NCBI RefSeq assembly: GCF_004000925.1
Contig: NZ_BIME01000005.1
Location: 346,652 to 410,651, forward strand
Direction of reading: 5' to 3'
Origin: Paenibacillus illinoisensis NBRC 15959
Lineage (GTDB): Bacteria > Bacillota > Bacilli > Paenibacillales > Paenibacillaceae
Length of the DNA stretch: 64,000 nucleotides
This document shows positions 60,814 through 64,000 of this stretch, piece after piece; the stretch's first letter is position 1; each line of letters begins with the position of its first letter. The position numbers were made by a program, and so were the translations under genes. The notes below the pieces were generated by a model, which saw only the letters and a program-made list of their open reading frames with translations, was not told where the DNA came from and made no database searches.

Positions 60814-61638
60814 TTGAAGGTTTTTAAGCTAATTAAACATCCTAAGGTTAAATTGTTGGCAGCGGTGGAAGAGGAATCTCATCCAATAAATAGTTCATTT
60901 GAAGGTGGATCAAAATTAGAAGGTTGGACAAAAATTGATGTAGAGACTCTTTATAAAAGAGTTTATAGCGATTTCCCTCATTATGTTATTGGTCAACCCG
61001 TTGTTTCAGAGCGAGTTAAGCTTATGATGGAGAAAGATCGCATACTGCTAAACAAAGTAGAGTTTCTGCCATTATGTAATGAAGATAAAAATATATTTAT
61101 GATAAATGTTACGAATGTACTGGATTGTGTGGATTATCATCGTTCAGATATTCGTAGATTTAAAGATGGATCGTGGATGAGTTTCGAAAATTTGGTGTTT
61201 GATAAAGCTAAAATACCTGAAAATACATATATTTTTAAAATTAAGGAAACAGCTGCCGTGGAAGTATTTATTACAGATAAGTTTAAAGACTGGGTGGAGA
61301 AAAATAAGCTGAAAGGATTGGATTTTTCAGTAGTATATGATCTCGAGAAGACAGAGGGAGAAGAGCTGAAACAACGAATAGCATATGAATCTGTCTTGGA
61401 ACAAATTGAGCAGAATAAGGAAGAAGAATTTAGCTACGATGAAGCTCGCGAACTGATAAGCAAAGGTTATTCTATGGCAAGTGGTGCTTACAAAATGCAG
61501 TTGGATGACCAGGGGCGATTCTGGTTGGGGGATTTAACCAAAGCGTTAATGTACCAGTGGATCATGCCTGTGTATATCCCTCCAGTGTTACTTTTGCAGA
61601 AGTGGCACAAGATAGAACCCTCTAATATTGAAGAGTAA
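60814..61638 (+). CDS. Imm11-like (DUF1629) immunity protein
   Basis: A 274-residue protein. FPHYVIGQPVVSERVKLMMEKDRILLNKVEFLPLCNEDKNIFMINVTNVLDCVDYHRSDIRRF, followed by FENLVFDKAKIPENTYIFKIKE and VFITDKFKDWVEKNKLKGLDFSVVYDLE, follows the Imm11 pattern (...VSER....L......VEFLPV......Y.INV.NV.D..D...S ... VFVSD.FK......GL.GL.F). Such proteins neutralise C-terminal toxin domains of polymorphic toxins. No toxin gene is near. The start is TTG 60814 after AAGGAGAGGACGA, so the first residue is read from a TTG codon. Confidence 0.7.
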   Translation: MKVFKLIKHPKVKLLAAVEEESHPINSSFEGGSKLEGWTKIDVETLYKRVYSDFPHYVIGQPVVSERVKLMMEKDRILLNKVEFLPLCNEDKNIFMINVTNVLDCVDYHRSDIRRFKDGSWMSFENLVFDKAKIPENTYIFKIKETAAVEVFITDKFKDWVEKNKLKGLDFSVVYDLEKTEGEELKQRIAYESVLEQIEQNKEEEFSYDEARELISKGYSMASGAYKMQLDDQGRFWLGDLTKALMYQWIMPVYIPPVLLLQKWHKIEPSNIEE

Positions 61639-61646
61639 TAGAAATC

Positions 61647-61705
61647 AGCAGCTGATTTATGAGATCGGCTGCTTTTTTCAACTAACGGGCAGGTTAGTTG
61701 AATTG
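61647..61705 (+). terminator. terminator plus palindromic repeat copy
   Basis: AGCAGC-TGATTTATGAGATCG-GCTGCTTTTTT, then CAACTAACGGGCAGGTTAGT, the best palindromic example of the short repeat (61679-61698). Confidence 0.8.
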
Positions 61706-61743
61706 AAGTCTACGTATAGGCTCACTTGGAAGTAACGTAAAGA

Positions 61744-61792
61744 AACAAGGGGCAGACTGCCTTGTCGGCAGCTGCCCCTTGTCTCTTTACCT
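61744..61792. terminator. strong bidirectional terminator
   Basis: ACAAGGGGCAG at 61745-61755 pairs with CTGCCCCTTGT at 61772-61782, with a second small GCC-GGC hairpin in the loop. T-rich on both sides. It ends the SDR gene and isolates it from the Imm11 unit. Confidence 0.85.
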
Positions 61793-61808
61793 TTTGCTAA
61801 TTCCAAAT

Positions 61809-62648
61809 CTAACGATGGCTTTTCGGTGTTCCTTGTGCTCCGTTCGAAACAGTTTCCCATGTCTCCCAAGTGGCTAAACGATCTGCATAGACTCCGCGTA
61901 CCAAAGGCAAGACACCAGCGCCGACAGCAAAGCGCAGAGGTGGCTCCTCGGCGTCAATGATTCGAAGAATCGCATCGGCCGTCGCATTCGGATCGCCTCG
62001 TTCCTCTGTCGATAAACGAAGGGACACCCTATCTCGAAGTTCAGCGTAGACCTCCAATCCCTGTGATGTCTTCATGGAAAGGGGGCTTCCAAAGTCAGTT
62101 GCAAAGGCGCCCGGCTCGAGCAACGTGACCTTAATGCCGAAGCTTTTAACCTCCTGAGCCAGGCTATCGTGCAATGCTTCGACTGCCCATTTGGACGCGC
62201 AATAGAAGCCAATGAGCGGCGCCGCAACAATCCCCATGGCACTTGAGACACCGAGAATGTGCCCGCTGCCCTGTAGTCGAAGCAGAGGCAGGACAGCTTG
62301 GATCACACGAAGCGTACCAAAGTAATTGGTGTCAAATAGTTCGCGGACGTCGGATTCGTCAGCCTCTTCAGTCGTACCAACCAGGGTGTAACCGGCGTTG
62401 TTTAGGACGACGTCCAGCCTGCCGAAGTGCTCATGAGCCTGCTGAACGACATGCTCGACCTGCTGGGAATCTGTTACGTCGAGTGCTAGGGGGAGAACAG
62501 CGTCTCCAAAACGTTCCTTAAGTTCGGCGATGTTTTCGGGTGTTCGAGCAGTCGCGGCAACCTTATCCCCGCGAGAGAGTGCAGCCTCCGCCCAAATGCG
62601 CCCTAATCCGCGAGAGGCTCCTGTAATGAACCAGACTTTGTTTTCCAT
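61809..62648 (-). CDS. SDR family oxidoreductase
   Basis: A 279-residue short-chain dehydrogenase: WFITGASRGLGRIWAEAALSRGDKVAATARTPENIAEL (NADP-type Rossmann start), VVLNNAGYTLVGTTEEAD, catalytic Ser in ILGVSSAMGIV and YCASKWAVEALHDSLAQEV with Tyr-x3-Lys, then LLEPGAFATDFG. It matches the oxidoreductase group often found next to LysR regulators. GGAGG lies 8 bases before ATG 62648. Divergent from the LysR gene, with a shared palindrome between them. Confidence 0.92.
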   Translation of the reverse strand: MENKVWFITGASRGLGRIWAEAALSRGDKVAATARTPENIAELKERFGDAVLPLALDVTDSQQVEHVVQQAHEHFGRLDVVLNNAGYTLVGTTEEADESDVRELFDTNYFGTLRVIQAVLPLLRLQGSGHILGVSSAMGIVAAPLIGFYCASKWAVEALHDSLAQEVKSFGIKVTLLEPGAFATDFGSPLSMKTSQGLEVYAELRDRVSLRLSTEERGDPNATADAILRIIDAEEPPLRFAVGAGVLPLVRGVYADRLATWETWETVSNGAQGTPKSHR

Positions 62649-62755
62649 AGTATTATCCTCCAATACAGTTCTTGTGTGTAGTATTTTTAAAGCTTCTGTT
62701 TTCTCTTTCGTTCTTCTATAATGTTACGGTTTAGCAGGTTGATACGGAATTTCAA

Positions 62756-62780
62756 ATAAGTTAGCATGGTATTAACTTAT
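62756..62780. promoter_or_regulatory. 25-bp perfect palindrome in the SDR/LysR divergent promoter
   Basis: ATAAGTTA, nine bases, then TAACTTAT. It contains the T-N11-A pattern expected of LysR-type operators and lies about 30 bases upstream of the LysR start. TATAAT at 62718-62723 is a possible -10 element on the plus strand. Confidence 0.6.
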
Positions 62781-62810
62781 GGTTTATGCAAAAGGGAGGA
62801 GCCTGCCTGA

Positions 62811-63764
62811 ATGATTGAGCAATTAAAGACGTTTGTTCAAGTGGCGGAGTCCGGAAGTTTTTCTAAGGCAGCCGAAAAGCTTTTTATCTCTTCAACCGCT
62901 GTGATGAAACAAATGAATTTGTTGGAAAAGCAAACCGGAGTCCCACTTTTTATCCGTACCAACCACGGTGTTAGCCTCACAAAGGCAGGAACAGCTTTTA
63001 TCAAAGATGCGGAACATATGCTGCAGTATTTTCAAGAATCTCTTATTCGCATGCATCACTCTGCACGGGTCGATCGGCATGTTGTTCGGGTGGGTACTTC
63101 TATGCTTAATCCCTGTAAGGTTTTAATTGATTTGTGGAATGGGATTAGCGACCGATACCCTCAATTCGGTATAAACATCGTTCATTTCGAAGATGACGCA
63201 CATACACTCCCAACCACTTACCGCATGATTGGCCAATCACTCGATATCATTGCGGGGCCATTTCTTACAGATAATTTGAAAGATTACTACCGTGTACTTG
63301 AACTGGGGAGTTACCGCGTTTGCTTTGCCGTATCTCGGCAACATAAGCTGGCTTTAAGAAAAACACTTTCTGTCAAAGATTTGTATGGGGAAAGATTGGC
63401 TGTAGTGAATGGTGGGAATAGTGCCGTCATTCATGACCTACGTGATTTCCTGAAAACGGAACATCCTCAAATACAAATAAAAGATGTTCCGCGTCTCTAT
63501 GATCTTGATGTGTTTAATCGCTGTGAGGAAAGTAATACAGTTATGTTAACGTTGGAGGCGTGGGCAGATATTCATCCATCCTTGGTGACGATCCCTAGTG
63601 ATTTAGATTTCGCAGTTCCATATGGTTTAATATATCCATTACATCCATCCAAGGAATTGGGTCAATTCTTAGAAATCATAAACGAGATAGAAGGAATAAA
63701 AAGAAACTCACTATTGATAAATGACAAACCTTTTGACCAGTATTTTATGTCTAAATTATTATAG
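62811..63764 (+). CDS. LysR family transcriptional regulator
   Basis: A 317-residue regulator with the standard HTH (MIEQLKTFVQVAESGSFSKAAEKLFISSTAVMKQMNLLEKQTGVPLFIRTNHGVSLTKAG), coiled-coil linker, and a periplasmic-binding-like effector domain (VRVGTSMLNPCKVLIDLW ... LAVVNGGNSAVIHDLRDFL ... VPYGLIYPL). In the HTH, TAVMKQ replaces the more common A/S-VS-Q triplet. GGGAGGAG precedes the ATG. It likely controls the divergent SDR. Confidence 0.93.
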   Translation: MIEQLKTFVQVAESGSFSKAAEKLFISSTAVMKQMNLLEKQTGVPLFIRTNHGVSLTKAGTAFIKDAEHMLQYFQESLIRMHHSARVDRHVVRVGTSMLNPCKVLIDLWNGISDRYPQFGINIVHFEDDAHTLPTTYRMIGQSLDIIAGPFLTDNLKDYYRVLELGSYRVCFAVSRQHKLALRKTLSVKDLYGERLAVVNGGNSAVIHDLRDFLKTEHPQIQIKDVPRLYDLDVFNRCEESNTVMLTLEAWADIHPSLVTIPSDLDFAVPYGLIYPLHPSKELGQFLEIINEIEGIKRNSLLINDKPFDQYFMSKLL

Positions 63765-63768
63765 GGTT

Positions 63769-63797
63769 TGTTAAGCTAACGGGAAACGATAGTTCAA
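63769..63797. repeat. short palindromic repeat copy (GGGAAACG variant)
   Basis: TTAAGCTAACGGGAAACGAT then AGTTCAACA, at the end of the LysR gene and touching the stop codon of the convergent frame at 63794. Confidence 0.75.
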
Positions 63798-64000
63798 CAA
63801 ACCTGACAGTTCAGAACTTTATTTTCACGTTCTGGACTGTCATTTTCTTTTTCATGGTCCTTAAGCTCCAATGAAATGATATGATGTTTTGAATAATTCC
63901 CATCACCTATTGTCACACGAAAATTAAAAATTTTCTGTCCAGGCTGTAACGAAATTCGGCCTCCGTAGTCATATAGTCGTAAGGACGTGAGAATGTGCCC
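63794..64000 (-). CDS. 3' end of a gene cut by the window edge
   Basis: The minus strand is open from 64000 to TGA at 63796-63794 and reads GHILTSLRLYDYGGRISLQP, then GQKIFNFRVTIGDGNYSKHH and IISLELKDHEKENDSPERENKV before LNCQVC. It looks like real protein (codon choice and mixed residues). The terminator hairpin described next lies inside its last codons, so the end may be eroded or shared. No family is recognised. Confidence 0.5.
   Translation of the reverse strand, partial: GHILTSLRLYDYGGRISLQPGQKIFNFRVTIGDGNYSKHHIISLELKDHEKENDSPERENKVLNCQVC
63804..63851. terminator. hairpin terminator overlapping the partial gene
   Basis: TGACAGT-T-CAGAAC-loop-GTTCTG-G-ACTGTCA followed by TTTTCTTTTTC. 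Good terminator for the LysR gene; it overlaps the last codons of the convergent partial gene. Confidence 0.8.

Noticed and set aside
55344..63797. Integron cassette array (attC sites)
   Set aside because: The palindromes resemble cassette punctuation, but they lack the two paired core sites with the RYYYAAC/GTTRRRY layout of attC, and no integrase gene is present. Described as cassette-like only.
55344..63797. CRISPR array
   Set aside because: Spacing between repeats is gene-sized and irregular, copies are diverged, and no cas genes occur.

Overview
The window reads as chromosome of a Gram-positive Bacillota, most likely a Paenibacillus or close relative. This is inferred from gene content and style, not from a marker gene: strong AGGAGG-type ribosome sites, frequent TTG/GTG starts, a T-box leader on thrS, a CUT1 ABC system of the LplB/LplC/lipoprotein type without its own ATPase, and Bacillales families such as DUF3221 lipoproteins and TcyP-like symporters. 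No rRNA, tRNA, CRISPR array, prophage or transposase was seen. The left and central parts look moderately GC-rich; the stretches from about 33.4 to 44.6 kb and 54.6 to 61.7 kb are visibly more AT-rich and hold the small accessory genes.

Layout. 0-4 kb: the 5' end of a GntR/MocR-type regulator divergent from a DMT exporter, a small membrane protein, a HAD phosphatase and a lipoate-protein ligase. 4-15.6 kb: a cobalamin salvage and uptake locus in two parts. cobD-cbiZ-cbiB-cobC comes first; then a cobalamin riboswitch with terminator precedes btuF-btuC-btuD-cobT-cobU-cobS-cobQ. With no corrin-ring genes here, this set imports cobinamides or cobalamin, trims them to cobyrate (CbiZ), rebuilds the aminopropanol arm (CobD, CbiB) and adds the lower ligand (CobU, CobT, CobS, CobC). 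15.7-31.7 kb: a chemoreceptor, cystine symporter, preQ1-riboswitch-controlled queuosine-precursor transporter, aminopeptidase P, PQQ-type sugar dehydrogenase, MBL hydrolase, a HEPN-like protein, an SDR, T-box-controlled thrS, and a two-component system divergent from an M23 lipoprotein. 32-43 kb: an amidohydrolase/MarR pair, a HIT protein, a YjdI/YjdJ-like pair, a methyltransferase, a truncated MFS gene, and an AbgB-like M20 hydrolase plus MFS transporter divergent from a GAF/PucR-type regulator. 43-54.6 kb: a fructan (levan/inulin) locus with LacI regulator, ABC importer, cytoplasmic GH32, ROK fructokinase and a 1281-residue secreted multidomain GH32. 54.6-64 kb: mostly single-gene units (DUF3221, DUF1361, NTF2-like, two GNATs, AraC-GyrI, a secreted protein, an Imm11-like immunity protein) separated by hairpins and a short palindromic repeat, then an SDR/LysR pair and a gene cut by the window edge.

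The least ordinary signals are: the dense palindromic repeat family that makes the 55-62 kb region look like a string of one-gene cassettes; a 95-bp direct repeat flanking one GNAT gene; a roughly 125-bp hairpin repeat present twice (2.6 and 8.1 kb); a 12-bp inverted repeat straddling the probable cobD promoter; an orphan Imm11-like immunity gene; and clear operator-like repeats in several divergent promoters. Nothing here is demonstrably a new molecular system; the repeat-punctuated array is the best candidate for follow-up.
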